64,000 nucleotides of DNA from Antedon bifida (GCA_963402885.1 OY727096.1:30609820-30673819); one strand, 5' to 3'; counted from the stretch's first letter, positions 12,001-23,359 are shown. Numbers and translations are program-made. The notes: a model not told the origin generated them from the letters alone.

Positions 12001-12186
12001 TTCATTTATTTTGTCTTGTTTATCTACTCTTACTAAAAAATGTGTTTTAAAATCATCTTCATTATACAATATTGTCTCTTGTTGGTAATGTTCACATTTT
12101 AATGCTATCTGTGTATGTATTCCTAAATGTACCTTCAGATCACTGAATTCAAATTTATCTCCACAGTGTTCACATTTGTACTTCAT
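9091..12186 (-). CDS. C2H2 protein with 34 near-identical tandem fingers
   Basis: Predicted nuclear DNA- or RNA-binding protein of 1031 aa in one open frame. Residues 1-78 hold one ordinary finger and a degenerate one. Residues 79-1031 are 34 regular 28-residue fingers (34 x 28 plus one extra His after finger 5). The unit is close to FECEHCGKKFKESGSLKRHLRI with an HTRETP linker instead of the usual TGEKP. Cys and His ligands are intact throughout. Helix positions -1, 2, 3 and 6 use few combinations, mostly E-G-N-T, Q-G-S-R, E-G-S-R and H-G-D-K. Fingers 20-22 and 27-29 are a duplicated three-finger block. No effector domain is visible. The ATG at 12186 is the first in frame; whether a coding exon precedes it is unresolved. 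Confidence 0.9.
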   Translation of the reverse strand: MKYKCEHCGDKFEFSDLKVHLGIHTQIALKCEHYQQETILYNEDDFKTHFLVRVDKQDKINENQHCGRNLKMNTAEKSFECEHCGKTFKESGNLETHLRIHTRETPFECEHCGKTFKESGNLETHLRIHTRETPFECELCGKKFKQSGNLETHLRTHTRETPFECEHCGKTFKESGNLETHLRIHTRETPFECEHCGKKFKGSGNLETHLRIHHTRETPFECEHCGKKFKESGNLKTHLRIHIRETQFECEQCGKTFKESGNLETHLRIHIREAPFECEHCGKTFKESGNLKMHLRIHTGETPFECEHCGKKFRQSGSLKRHLRIHSRETPFECEHCGKKFKQSGSLKIHLRIHTRETPFECKHCGKKFKERGNLKTHLRIHTRETPFECEHCGKKFRQNGSLKRHLRIHTRETPFECEHCGKKFKQSGSLKRHLRIHTREKPFECEHCGKKFRQSGSLKRHLRIHTRETPFECEHCGKKFKETGSLKRHLRIHTRETPFECEHCGKKFKESGSLKRHLRIHTRETSFECEHCGKTFKESGNLETHLRIHTRETPFECELCGKKFKQSGSLKRHLRIHTRETPFECKHCGKKFKERGNLKTHLRIHTRETPFDCKHCGKKFKQSGNLKMHLRIHTVDTPYACEHCEKKFKESGNLKTHLRIHTGVTSFECEHCGKKFNHKGDFKKHLRIHTGETPFECEHCWKKFKLKGNLKTHLRIHTRETPLECKHCGKKFKESGHLKTHLRIHTREIPFECEHCGKKFKQKGNLITHLRIHTRETPFECEHCGKKFKTSGNLKIHLRIHTGETPFECEHCGKKFKQSGNLKMHLRIHTVDTPYACEHCEKKFKESENLKIHLRIHIRETPFECEHCGKKFNHKGDFKKHLRIHTGETPFECEHCGKKFKQNGSLERHLRIHTRETPFECEHCGKTFKQSGSLKRHLRIHAGETPFECEHCGKKFKQSGSLKIHLRIHTRETPYGCEHCGKKFKESGSLKRHLRIHTRETPFECEHCGKKLNHKGDLKKHLRIHTGLRL
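9094..11952 (-). repeat. 84-bp coding tandem array, 34 copies
   Basis: Each finger is an 84-bp unit. Copies are nearly identical at DNA level, including third codon positions. One three-base insertion (near 11545) adds a His after finger 5. A 252-bp higher-order block occurs at 10102-10353 and again at 9514-9765, exactly seven units apart. Homogeneity over 2.9 kb points to recent expansion or ongoing unequal exchange or gene conversion. Confidence 0.95.
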
Positions 12187-12342
12187 GTTTTTTCGTTTAA
12201 TCCTACGATCTTGTGCACAGTTTTTTTTTAAACTGTATTATTACAGTATATTTACAATATCTATTTTGTGTAAATAAAAAGCACAAAGTCAAATAACTAT
12301 CCACCAACACACCAATGAGATAACGTACAGTATGCCTTCTTT

Positions 12343-12430
12343 CAAAACTCTCTTCACATTTCCATCACCAAGCTTTGACTTGATATGTGCAGATCTGTTA
12401 AGTCTATAGGTGAAGTGTTTGCCATATAGG
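12343..12430 (-). pseudogene. Relic of a finger from the neighbouring 21-finger gene
   Basis: The minus strand reads FTYRLNRSAHIKSKLGD, close to FTYKRDRSAHIKSKHGD of finger 4 in the 21-finger gene. DNA matches run over tens of bases, and a flanking piece (caaaactctcttcacatt on the plus strand) matches the start of the next finger after a deletion. No open frame remains. It is a fossil of a second copy of that gene. Confidence 0.75.
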
Positions 12431-12495
12431 CCTAGGCCTACAGAAAATAAAAAATAAGATCTTACTGTTTTGGATCGATAATGATATAATAATAG

Positions 12496-12815
12496 GGTTG
12501 ATTGATTGAAATATATATTTATATTGGGTAACCTCTTCAGTCAAAGACTGGTCTCACAGAGGGCCCAGTTGGTGATCAGTGGCTGTGATGTACTAATACA
12601 CTGGGGTAACCCCCTACTCGTCTCGAAAGATGTACTAGGTTCTTTAAAGTGCACACGAGCTAGATGTGTACACTGGACCTACGGTTTATAGTCCTTATCC
12701 GAGAAGACTCGTTCTACCACCAGAACCATGGAGTGAGTGAGCCTCGAACCCGTGCCGATGTTATGGCTACGTAATTACGGTTCCACTGTCTTAACCGCTC
12801 GGCCACTCACCCGAC
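12496..12815 (-). mobile_element. tRNA-derived SINE
   Basis: Read on the minus strand, the element starts with a tRNA-like head: A box GTGGCCGAGCGGTTAAG and B box GGTTCGAGGCT about 50 bp later, with partly complementary ends resembling a class II (Ser/Leu-type) tRNA. A body follows with GGACTATAAACCGTAGGTCC and a conserved segment ending in GAGTAGGGGGTTACCCC. The weak acceptor and T stems exclude a functional tRNA gene. Confidence 0.75.
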
Positions 12816-12829
12816 CCGGTGTGTGGTGT

Positions 12830-14560
12830 AATTATGTTTTATGAAAGAGGGTGTCTATTACTGTACTTGTTTGATGATATTGGGTCATTAAAAAGCTTAC
12901 AGCTTTATGACTCATCACATGATACATTTTCTTTGCTGCTGGCTGAGAGAGAGAATTGTGTATGTAAAAATTAAATAAAAAATTAATAAATTATAAAAGT
13001 GTAAAAACAAATATAGTTTGCAAGGAATGTTAGTCCATTGAACATAGTTTTAAAGATATTCAACATTGCAGACTTGTATTCTTCTAAAGAATCTATATAA
13101 CACTAAGTACATGCAAAAGAGTATTATTACCTATCATCCAGCTAAGATTGAATGGAAAGACAATACAATTGTAAAAACAAAGGAAAAGAACAACATCTGA
13201 CCTCCTTCTGTGGGATATGTTTGTCTGTGTTATAATAGTGCCATTCAAGAGCTAAGAAGCATAGGCCTAGATGACATCATAAATAATTGGAGTGCTGTGA
13301 GTTGGAATATAAGGTAGCGATTACAGACGTCAGCATTAATAGTTGGAGGTGCTGTGGGTTGTGAAACACGGAATATAGGCAGAAATCACCTAAGTAAATG
13401 AGTGGTTGATACCGAAGTAAATGAGTGGTTGATTATGAAGACGATGAAGTGGAACTATGGTGAACGGTTGTGCTATAAATGTACCATCGATTTAATGTGG
13501 AAATTGAGATAATTTATATATAATACTGTATACAAATCCCAGATTGGGTGCACCTACTGTAGTATGAAATTAAAGATTCTGGATATATTTAATACATTTT
13601 TGTAACTATATGTTTTATTTTTGTCTTGAGTTCACAACACAACAAACCCACTGGCAACGTTGCTGTGAAATCGATTAAAATACTTTAATCGAGAAACTCA
13701 ATAGTTCTTTTCAGACCTAAATATATGTGGTCTGTACCGCAAATATCAGAATAAATATAATATAACTTGGAACTTTTAATCAATTCTACTTTAACTCTGC
13801 TGTTTGCAGGGTGTTTGCATGCTTCTAAACATAATGCACTAAACAAAAGATAAGATAGAACAAAAGCAGCAGTATTCTAACAAATTAGCACACTAAATTA
13901 ATGAATGGGATACCTCTATTCCGATGCCATCTTTTTATAATATCAATACTAAAATAGTAGTCTGGAAAGGTCAAGCTGGCCTACTTACTAAACACCACCA
14001 GATACTACCAGAGCAACAAATCTTCTACCAACCATTAGAGCAGCCAACTGCTTGGAATTGCTTCTTAATGTACACAGTAAACTCTCCCATTCCCAATACC
14101 GGAATCTCTTAAAACAAGAAACTCTCCCAAAAAGGTCCCAAATGTTACTGTACCTATAACGAAAACACATTCCGAATACCATAATTTCAAGAAAACCAGA
14201 CATATCAGGCCAGCCCAACGAGAGTTGAATTTCTAAGCTTATACTGCCATTCGAATCACTACTGTTATTACTATACTCTACTGAATGATTCATTCGATTC
14301 AGGAATACAACGCCACGGCAAGATCCCCTGCTTGATTGATGGCTGATCCAGACAGCCTGTTTATTGGGAATTTAATATTAATAGCCCTGGTCTCTGCCAA
14401 GGTACAGGCAGGCCTCCTCCTTATACATTAGTCAGCAAGGCAGACTTCACGGACACCCTCACAGCCACAGGTCCACATGGTCACACCATTTTACCAAGCC
14501 AAGCATCGGGTGTGCAGTTCTGGCCAGCGGCTGGCTGAGTGGCGATCGGATCATCCTGAA
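12830..14560. other. Non-coding DNA upstream of the 34-finger gene
   Basis: No supportable coding exon. Short open frames here lack splice context and recognisable similarity. The stretch probably belongs to a 5' intron of the minus-strand zinc-finger genes. Confidence 0.5.
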
Positions 14561-14633
14561 TCGTCACGATTCTTAGCCTAGAAAGTACAGTATAGCCGCC
14601 TATAGGATAGATTTAGAAATCAAAATAAATCTT

Positions 14634-14740
14634 ACCTTTGTTTCAAAGTGAAACCCCTAAAAATCTGCAGAAAAAGAAGTTATGATTGAGTTCCGAACGA
14701 TCGTGTACAGCAAAAAGTAGGGCGCCATTTACTCAATTAA
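14634..14740 (-). other. Candidate non-coding first exon for the minus-strand zinc-finger cluster
   Basis: On the minus strand, AAATGGCGCCC (14731-14721), a YY1-like promoter-proximal word, is followed by about 90 nt and a consensus donor (ACAAAG then gtaaga) at 14634. This is what a first exon of a housekeeping-type promoter looks like. Which zinc-finger gene it serves cannot be decided from sequence. Confidence 0.4.
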
Positions 14741-14759
14741 AGTGCGCCTCGCACGTCGA

Positions 14760-16560
14760 GTAGAGAAACGTAAAGTTATCTAGGAAATATGAATAGGCTA
14801 GGCTATAACATGCAGTAAATGAACATGAATAGGCCTAATATTTAATCGAATTAAATAGAAAGTGAAAATTAATCATAATGTTTGTTTTGATTTGGAATAA
14901 TAATTTTAATTTTACCTGGAATTGCTTAGGTACCGGACTATCTACTATATTATTATTTTATTTCTTTATTTTGATATACGAACATGGATCAACATCAGTA
15001 AATGGAAGGTTAAACATTATATTATTGGCAACGGTACGTAAAATAGATTTATTCCCTCTGCAATAATGGCAGGTTCGTTATAGTGGTGTGGTATATAGAC
15101 TCATCAATAAAATGATTTAGGCCTATACCGTCTTCTTTAACAACATAACTGTCGGTGAAGCAAGGCCTAACCGTCAATATATTGTAACCGTTTACTTTCT
15201 CGATTACCTAACGGGTCCTCTAAACGTTACAGTCTTTTTCATTTCGTGCTTTTAGTGCACAGAGAATAATTAGGAGTTGCGTTTGGTTTTCTCCAGTTAA
15301 CTTGGTATCCTTCATTTTTTCCCGTTTTGATTTTTAACAAAATCCGCCGCCGTATACTTTGCTAAAACGCCTTTTTGTTATACTGACAACGTTTGTCCTG
15401 TCCTTGAATCTGTTAACCTTTAGATACATGGTCTTAATTTTCATCTTGAATTTTGAACATAGAACACCAATCTTTAAATTCAAACTCAGATCACTTTTGT
15501 AACCGATGACATAGACTAACACACATGCTAACGGTGGAGAAGCTGAAACCTTCCGTGATAAAAGTCAGGAGTTATTTCCATTTTTTTCATTCTTATCTAT
15601 CTGACTGAATTAACGTCTGTCCATCAATACTCTAAATTTCATTGGAGGATGGTACTCATTGTTGGTATAAAAGTGGAAGCTTTGTTGGAACGCTGGTTTT
15701 CTGTCAATGTATGCATCCAACGTACGTATACATAGCAATGATACCGAAGTTAAAAAAACAAAAATAATAACCTTTATGTGGAATTTCCTTCTAGGGCTGT
15801 TAAAAAGCGGGCGGACACACCACTAAGAAATAGGCCTACTATGCTAAATTAAAAAAAATCATCGAAATTTCAACTCATGACAATAATTAAAGAATAGCGA
15901 AGGACGGACATGGTGAAAGATGCATGTACTGTAGGCCTATGATTTGTCCAACATAAAACAAGGAAAAAAAAGTCAAAGATTTCAGTAGATTTCCCAACTT
16001 ACAAAAATGTTCCCCCACACCCTCCCAAAAAAGGAGTAAAAAAATATCTCAAGAACAACTTGTTATAATTATAAAGTTGGTTGATTTTTGTTACGTTATT
16101 TATAAATAAATAATTTGTTTTCTGTCAATGTATGCATCCAACGTACGTATACGTATAGCAATGATACCGAAGTTCAAAAAAAAAAAAAATAAATAAAACT
16201 TTTAGGCCTATATGTGAAAGCATATTTTTTCGATTTTTATTGATCTTAATTTTTCGGGGACAATACATCTTGTAAAGATGAATTGTCTCCCAAAAACATG
16301 ACAAATGAAGATTAATAAAATCAGATTTTAATAGGCCATTTTGTACTTTTAATAAAGTAATCACTTCCTCAGAAAAAAAAACATGTTCAGGTAAAATTTT
16401 CGATCAATTTTTTTAAAGAACATCAAAATGGCATATTCAACAAAAAAAAACATTTTTTCAGTGGGAAAATATATATTTAAATAAAAAGGAAAACATAGCC
16501 CTTTCAATTATCATGCCATAATCTTCTAGGCCCAGGCCTACTAATGATATGGAGCAATCA
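14760..16560. other. Intergenic DNA between divergent promoters
   Basis: AT-rich, no supportable gene. It holds a dispersed duplicate of about 55 bp (15697-15751 and 16118-16175) and many TAGGCCTA words. It separates the minus-strand candidate promoter near 14.73 kb from the plus-strand one near 16.6 kb. Confidence 0.6.
15697..16175. repeat. Dispersed ~55-bp direct repeat pair
   Basis: TTTTCTGTCAATGTATGCAT continuing through AACGTACGTATAC and AGCAATGATACCGAAGTT occurs at 15697-15751 and 16118-16175 with only a short indel between copies. Each is followed by an A-rich run, as in retroposed or element-derived sequence. Confidence 0.85.
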
Positions 16561-16589
16561 ACAGTGTATACTACACGGTGATCGACCTC

Positions 16590-16689
16590 GCTGCCATATT
16601 GGCGTGGTTTCGAGTCGCCTTGAGCATTCTTTATGACCTGAGTACGTACAGCAGTGTTTGTGGTCGATGCATGGTGGTAGAAATACTGG
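16590..16689 (+). other. Candidate non-coding first exon of the 17-finger gene
   Basis: A YY1-like word (AATATGGCAGCG on the minus strand, near 16600-16589) is followed by GC-richer sequence and a donor ACTGG|gtatgt at 16690. A second strong donor, GCGAG|gtaagt, lies at 16897. Either could splice to the coding exon at 18247. Confidence 0.4.
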
Positions 16690-18267
16690 GTATGTATAAG
16701 TTTCCGAATTTAACTTATATTTGGAGGTAATATTCACAAAATAGATGCTTTGAGCATAACGTTAATGTTTATTCTTATATACTATATCTCGCAATGGTTA
16801 GATTAGTCGCAATAAGGTACATTTTTAACGGGTTTTCTAATGTTGGTCGGCGATTCTAGGTTCTGATCAAGGCTAGCCTAGGCCTAGTGACGCGAGGTAA
16901 GTAGGTCTGAACCGGAAAAACAACATGTTGTTTGTATGCCGAGTCTAGGCCTACATGGTAAGCTTTTTTCCAAAAGCAGACTGTATTGATAGAATTTTAC
17001 TTATTATTTGAATCGATGATTAGATTAGAAATACAGTAGGCCTCTACTTGAAGGAATAGATAATTATTGCTTAGTGTAAAAAACGTGTAAAGTCAATCAA
17101 TTGCTGCTGCTGCAGGTCACACCATGCAATGCATGCATCATCACACACATCATAATTGGCGTTTCGTATGAATGCTACCGGCGGTGGTAGGCCCTGCTTG
17201 CGACTTTAGGTGTAGAAGGATTATAACATGACAGTAAAGAAAGTTTCACATTAATTGATAAATGTTTTGTAAACATAACACAAATTGTATGCAGTGAATA
17301 CTATGCAACATAGCCCCACCCCAACCCACTAAACTCTATATAAATTATTATATTATTATTAATTATTGCTGTTTTTTTTAGGGTGTAATAATAATAATAA
17401 TATGGTAACATGTATAATCAATTCTCCCTAAATATGAAAAATACAATTATACAAAAATAAAATTAAAAGAAGTCAATAAAATAACAATTCAAAATGTTCA
17501 ATATAGTCAATATAGGCCCTTGTTTATTCCAGGGAGATGTTTCCCTGTTTCCCAAACAATGTTCGAGGTATGGGGGAGTTTATTCAAAGCAGGAGCATTT
17601 ACTCAATAAATTACGGTAAAATAAGCAAAGTGACTCGAGTCATTGACCTTTGTCCTTGGTGTTGATTTGAAAAGTATAAGATTAAATAAGAGTGAAAACA
17701 TTTTAAAGGGTTGCAAGTAAACAGTCCCCTTTCCCCTATAAAGTGTGTACTCTACACACACTTTTTACATCTTTTGACGTTCCAAAAACATCCTAATTTC
17801 ACCGGGAGCCTCCCAGAATTGCATCCAATCTCCCAAATATAAAAAATATTTTTTAAACTATGTTTCTGTCCGAAGTTTAAGTCACCAATGTACACCATGA
17901 TTATATAATTCATAGTAAAAAAAAAACACAACACAAACTTAATTAATTAAATGTTTTAATTTATTTTTAAAATGTAATTTTGATTTAAAGACACTTTCCT
18001 GACCGGTACATTGTGTATTGTTTTCTCTTTTGATTATAATTAACCATACAGTACAGTAACATCATTTAAGAAAAGAAATGACCTGGTTTAATGTACAGTT
18101 ATTATAATTAAAGTACATGCATTTAAATATTTTAATAAATACTGTAACATAAAAAAATGCAGGGAAATTGCCTTCAATTTCTTTTTCTCTGAAATACTTA
18201 GTTTATAATTGGTAAATAAATAAACAAATATGTTTTTTTTATATAGTGTCAAAGATATGTAACAAAC

Positions 18268-20871
18268 ATGGATAGTTTTCCTGCTGAGAGTACAGACAAC
18301 TCTATACTTCTGACAACAGGAGATTCCCTGCCAATCCAAGATGATCTTGATAACCAGTCAACAGGCAGTTCAGAGGCAGAGGTGGTGGATCCAGAAAGTT
18401 GTGTTCTCTTTCTTGAATGTGAAGATCATCCCAGCCTTGATCCTGATGGTCAGGGACTTTCAGTCTCCTTTTCTGATGATGAAGCTGTTTACCTTCCTTT
18501 AGATTCTGCAGAAGATGGACAATCAGAGAGTCAAGTCGAGGAAGTGGATGATATCGGTGGAGATTTGAGTGGCACAGCATCAAGATTTGGTAAAGAGAAA
18601 CCTTTTCAGTGTGATATATGTTTGAAAACTTTTCAACACAAAGCAACTATGAAAAGACACAAATTGATACACACAGGAGAAAAAATGTTTTCATGCAACC
18701 ATTGTAGCAAAAGTTTTCATCGTAAATGCACTCTAAAGCAACACCTCACTACTCATAAAGACCAGGAAATGTTAAAATGTGAAGAATGTGCAAAGACGTT
18801 TGTATTGCAAGAAGATTTAGATGAACATAAATATGTGCATTCTGGAGAGTTGAGGTTTCATTGTGAAGTCTGCTCAAAGGGATTTGTCATTAAAAGCATG
18901 CTGAACAAACATATGAAAGTTCATTCAACTGAAAAGCCCTATTCTTGTTTTGAATGCGGTAAGCTCTTCAAAGATCGCCCGTCTTGCAAAATCCATGAAA
19001 GAGTTCACACCGGTGAGAAACCTTATGAATGTGGTGAATGTGGGAACAAGTTCGCACGGCGAGGTGTTCTACGTCGACATGAGCAAAGTCATCGCGGAGA
19101 TCGTCCGTTTCCATGTTTGCATTGTGATCGTACGTTTACTAGACGATTTCATCTCACAAATCATATGAAGAATCATACAGGGGATAAAAAGTGTCCGTGT
19201 GAAGATTGTGGAAAGTTTTTTATAACACCATCAGCTTTGCGTAAACACAGGTTGATACACACAAGACCTTTTCAGTGTAATCTTTGCGGAAAACGGTTCA
19301 GTCAAACGTACTACCTTGCATCGCATAGAAAATCTCATGAAAACCCAATTCCAAAACCGCCAGTTTTGAAATATGAGTGCCAAATGTGCGAGAAACGTTT
19401 TCAGCGAAAGTTGTTACTTGAAGATCATGAACGTATTGCTCACAATAAAAAACGATATCAATGTCCAGACTGCCCGTTAAAATTCTCGCATCGCGGAAGT
19501 TTAACGAAACACAGACGTAAGCACACGGGAGAAAAGCGACATGTTTGCGAGTTATGTGGACGTCGTTTCACTTGGAAGAATGACTTGATTGTTCATTGGC
19601 GTTCACATACCGGTGAAAAACCTTTTCAATGTGATATTTGTTCAAAATGTTTTGTTGACAAAAGTGGCTTTAGAAAGCATCAGCGATTACATACAGGAGA
19701 AAAGCCATATAAATGCGACGTGTGCCCATCAAAATTTGGCCGTAAGGACGAACTAATCTTACATACACGATCTCACACCGGAGAACGACCATTTGAGTGT
19801 AAAATTTGTGAAAAAAGATTTAAATGCAACAGTAACTTGAAGCGACATGAACACACACACAAAAAAGATAAACCTTTTAAATGTAATACTTGTACAAAGA
19901 GTTTTGATACGGATGAAGATCTAAATTACCATGAGCTTGTTCATACACAAGAGAGGCCGTACCACTGCAGACAATGTCCAAAGACATTTAGGTGTAGTAG
20001 TAATCTACGCAGACATGTAAAAACTCATGTGAAAAAAGAGAAAAAACTTGAGGCACTTGCAGCAAAATCAGCAGCTGTTGCAGCTTCATCTATGGAAGTT
20101 GACTACAATCATAAAGAATCGCTAGATAGGAGTGAAAGTCCATTACCAGGTACCATCAGTCCACTACGAGCTACCACTCCTGAACTCTACCCTGAATCGC
20201 CGATGTCTACATCTTCTCTTGAATCAGCCCCTACACCTGATTCTCTGTACTCTTCTGCAGAGTCTGCTCCTACTCCAGACTCGATATACTCTCGTCCATC
20301 ATCACCAGAACAGTCTAATAGCTTCTCAGAAAAACAACCATTATCTTCGGAAGAGTTGACAAATAACTCTTGTTTCCTGCCAGAAGACTTGTCAGTCAAA
20401 ACACGACACGGTGCTAACTTTAAGCATTCAGAGAGTTCATCCAGTTTAAATGAACAGAATTTATCTAACAAACTCCATTCAATATTGTCTACTCCATCCA
20501 GAATATTGTCAGAAGACTCAAATAACACTTCATATAGTGAAAACATTCCACCGACACCAACACGTCTTTTTGAAGTCAAGTCTGAAGGCTGTACAGACAA
20601 TTCTAAATCGCCAAACCTTAAGCCAACGTCACCACCATATAATTCTAAGTTCATTCCATTAAAGAAATCATTAATAATCAAAACAGATATAAAATCTGGA
20701 AACGCTCAAGAGAATATGGATTCAGCTGTTAAAGTATCTTCCCCTTCAGATAGTAAACCGCCATTGTCCCCTGAAGATTCCTCAGGTTCAGTAAAAGAGG
20801 TTGTAGAAGAAACATCATTCTGTGCTGAGCAGACAACTGCTATAGATTATAGCAAGCTTACCTATGTTTGA
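18268..20871 (+). CDS. C2H2 zinc-finger protein with 17 fingers and Ser/Pro-rich tail
   Basis: Predicted nuclear DNA-binding regulator of 867 aa in a single coding exon. That exon starts at 18247 after a T-rich tract ending atatag. Residues 1-110 are acidic and Ser-rich, followed by 17 intact C2H2 fingers (about 112-590), many with TGEKP-type linkers. The tail of about 275 residues is Ser/Pro/Thr-rich and carries a tandem APTPDS(L/I)YS pair, typical of phosphorylated disordered activation or repression regions. Helix residues differ from finger to finger, unlike the homogenised array at 9-12 kb. No KRAB, SCAN or BTB domain is seen. The ATG has A at -3. Orthology was not recognised. Confidence 0.93.
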   Translation: MDSFPAESTDNSILLTTGDSLPIQDDLDNQSTGSSEAEVVDPESCVLFLECEDHPSLDPDGQGLSVSFSDDEAVYLPLDSAEDGQSESQVEEVDDIGGDLSGTASRFGKEKPFQCDICLKTFQHKATMKRHKLIHTGEKMFSCNHCSKSFHRKCTLKQHLTTHKDQEMLKCEECAKTFVLQEDLDEHKYVHSGELRFHCEVCSKGFVIKSMLNKHMKVHSTEKPYSCFECGKLFKDRPSCKIHERVHTGEKPYECGECGNKFARRGVLRRHEQSHRGDRPFPCLHCDRTFTRRFHLTNHMKNHTGDKKCPCEDCGKFFITPSALRKHRLIHTRPFQCNLCGKRFSQTYYLASHRKSHENPIPKPPVLKYECQMCEKRFQRKLLLEDHERIAHNKKRYQCPDCPLKFSHRGSLTKHRRKHTGEKRHVCELCGRRFTWKNDLIVHWRSHTGEKPFQCDICSKCFVDKSGFRKHQRLHTGEKPYKCDVCPSKFGRKDELILHTRSHTGERPFECKICEKRFKCNSNLKRHEHTHKKDKPFKCNTCTKSFDTDEDLNYHELVHTQERPYHCRQCPKTFRCSSNLRRHVKTHVKKEKKLEALAAKSAAVAASSMEVDYNHKESLDRSESPLPGTISPLRATTPELYPESPMSTSSLESAPTPDSLYSSAESAPTPDSIYSRPSSPEQSNSFSEKQPLSSEELTNNSCFLPEDLSVKTRHGANFKHSESSSSLNEQNLSNKLHSILSTPSRILSEDSNNTSYSENIPPTPTRLFEVKSEGCTDNSKSPNLKPTSPPYNSKFIPLKKSLIIKTDIKSGNAQENMDSAVKVSSPSDSKPPLSPEDSSGSVKEVVEETSFCAEQTTAIDYSKLTYV

Positions 20872-23338
20872 TATTTGACAATATAAAACAAACTCAGAAA
20901 AAAGTGACGCAAGCCATAGTGTTGAATCATAATTTCCTATACTTTTTTCGGAGTTTGTTTTAATCATATCTTATTAGTGGACCCTCACATATTAATTGAT
21001 TAATTGTTAGCACTCCAAAAGATTGGTTCCCACTATTGATCAAAATACTTGTGTTCCAGTTTTTTTTTGTCAGATATAAAATTCTCCTTAATACTGTATG
21101 AATTAAATTGGATAAATAGGCCTATAGGTATACATTTAATTTATGTGTTTATGTACAATATAGTACAGTTTTAACTAATTATTTTCCAAATGTAATTCCA
21201 AAAATATAAAAACTGCCTCCTTGTTTAGATAGCATTTTAGTATCATTATTTTAAACAAATAACTTCCACAATTGGGTGTTAAGATTAACAATGAAAGATA
21301 CTGTATGCAATCATTAACTTAAAGTAAAAAACTACCCATTGTCCGAGAGCCATTGTTGGCTATTTTAACAATACAGGTCTACTGTTGGTACAAAAGCCCT
21401 AATTAAAAGTGTGAATTATATTTTTTTAAATCAAATTCTTGATGCAATTTTTAATATGTGACTGTGATCTGTGATATTTTTAAATTTAACATATATGGTG
21501 TGTTTTAACTTTGAATGTTGGATCATATACCATGCGCAATAGAATGTGGGCGGGTAGGCTTTCCCTCCAATATACAACAAGGTGCTTATAGTATTTGTAA
21601 TGACTGTTTAGATTTTGTAATAATGTTTTAGATTGTTTGTGTTATTGTAAACCACCATGGTCTGACTTGGATATAAGCATTTCCTTGTGTAATCTCCATT
21701 TTAAGTATTTTTTATGCAAAAATATGCATGTGTTAAGCAAACCGCTAACCTTTGACTGACCACAAACTTGTAGCCAATGCCCAGTTTAGAGGAGTAGATG
21801 TTTATACTTGAGTCAGAAAGTGGTACATTTTACTTAGTCAGTGAACATTTCAGTTTCTGTACAGTAAATTGTAAAAACAGCTTCATACAGATTAGCATGT
21901 GATGCATAATTGGCCAATCAAATAGCAAGGATACACTCAGGTATCCTAGTTGTTATTCTCTCTAATTGTGTTGGTCAAAGTCTATTGATCAAAACGTTGA
22001 GACACTCAACATGTTTTTTTTAAACTATACATGGTGTAACTTTATATCAACATATTATTGACATTGATAATTAATATCTCTTTACCAGCTATATCTTATT
22101 GGTTCTTTTGGTCACAGTAAAGGCCAGTTTACATAGACAAGCGGTAAACGAAAACAAAATGTAATTTCTTATGACCGTATATGGAGCGGACTGGCAGTTG
22201 AACGGAAACATGCTCAGAATTGATATAGATTATTATGCGGGATACGTTCTTCGCTTACTGTTGCCGCTCGTCTGTGTAAATTGACCTTAAGAGTATCCTA
22301 ATTGAAGGGAGACCTGTGTTGTGGTGATTACAGTAATTATGGCTAGATAATTGTATAACATTGGTTTTACACTTTACGGAAAATAGAAAAGTTGTTCATA
22401 TATAATAATATATAAGCATTTTAATCCATTGTGGGGTGGTTTTCAGTATTTTCAGTAAACCACATTTGATTTTTGACTCTTTTTTTAAAAAAGTTCCAAC
22501 CATTAATTGCTAGGATGAATAGAGATGTATTACATTTGTGATTAATAATTTTATGTGAATATAGAGGAGAAGGATGAACCAGGTTGGAATACCTGACCTA
22601 TTATTAATATATTATATACAAGTTGATTTTAAAGCATAATATACAGTATAGTATGTATGTTTAAAGTGATTATTGTTATACTAATTCAAATCCTATGCGA
22701 GTGTGATAATGTCATTTTGATCATGTGATCATTAGTCAGTGTAGTGCCAATTTTAAAATTACATGTTGTCAACCATTTTTTCTTGACGAAAACAGGCACA
22801 GTATTTTTGGATTGTACAGTGTTAAGTAGATTCTTAAATTATGTGTGCAAATATATGTACATTTTTTTTTACATTTTTTACCCATTATCTGTAAAGTGTG
22901 CTGATAGATAATTTTAATACAATTTGTTATATATATTTAAAACCAAATTTACATTATTATTTTGAATAGTAACATTTGTAAAGTCTTCCTTATCATTTTA
23001 ACATATAAAAAACGATTTTGAAATTTTAAATTTCTGATGTGGTGCTTATAGCCTATAACAATTATCGGAGCTGTTTTGTTTTGAGTGTCACAGATTTCCT
23101 CATTTCCCTCTTTGCAGTTTTCAATTCAACAGTATTCCAAATTCTACATTATTGCTACAGTAAAAACAATTAAATAAATTTGATTCTTTTAATTGTAATC
23201 TAATTATAATATTGACCACCATGACGTATAGTGTGTAACTAATAGGTACTTCGTTAGTATGGTATTTACTAACTGGACGACTATTTCAAAATGTAAATGT
23301 GGATAATGATCATGTCATTTATTTCATGGACAAATAAA
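20872..23338 (+). other. 3' UTR of the 17-finger gene
   Basis: About 2.4 kb of AT-rich sequence without ORFs follows the stop codon. A good AATAAA at 23333-23338 is the most distal plausible polyadenylation signal. A MITE (22119-22290) lies inside, so the mature 3' UTR may contain it. The extent is inferred. Confidence 0.45.
22119..22290. mobile_element. MITE with ~28-bp terminal inverted repeats
   Basis: The left end (AAAGGCCAGTTTACATAGAC...) and the reverse complement of the right end (TAAGGTCAATTTACACAGAC...) match over about 28 bp with few differences. No coding capacity. A non-autonomous DNA transposon of about 170 bp. Confidence 0.8.
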
Positions 23339-23359
23339 TTTTGTAGAAAATTTAAGTGC

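Noticed and set aside
12700-12815. tRNA-Ser or tRNA-Leu gene
   Set aside because: A and B boxes are good, but T and acceptor stems do not pair properly and a SINE body follows.
13988-14293. Minus-strand 101-codon open frame
   Set aside because: No similarity recognised, no splice or promoter context, composition like surrounding non-coding DNA.
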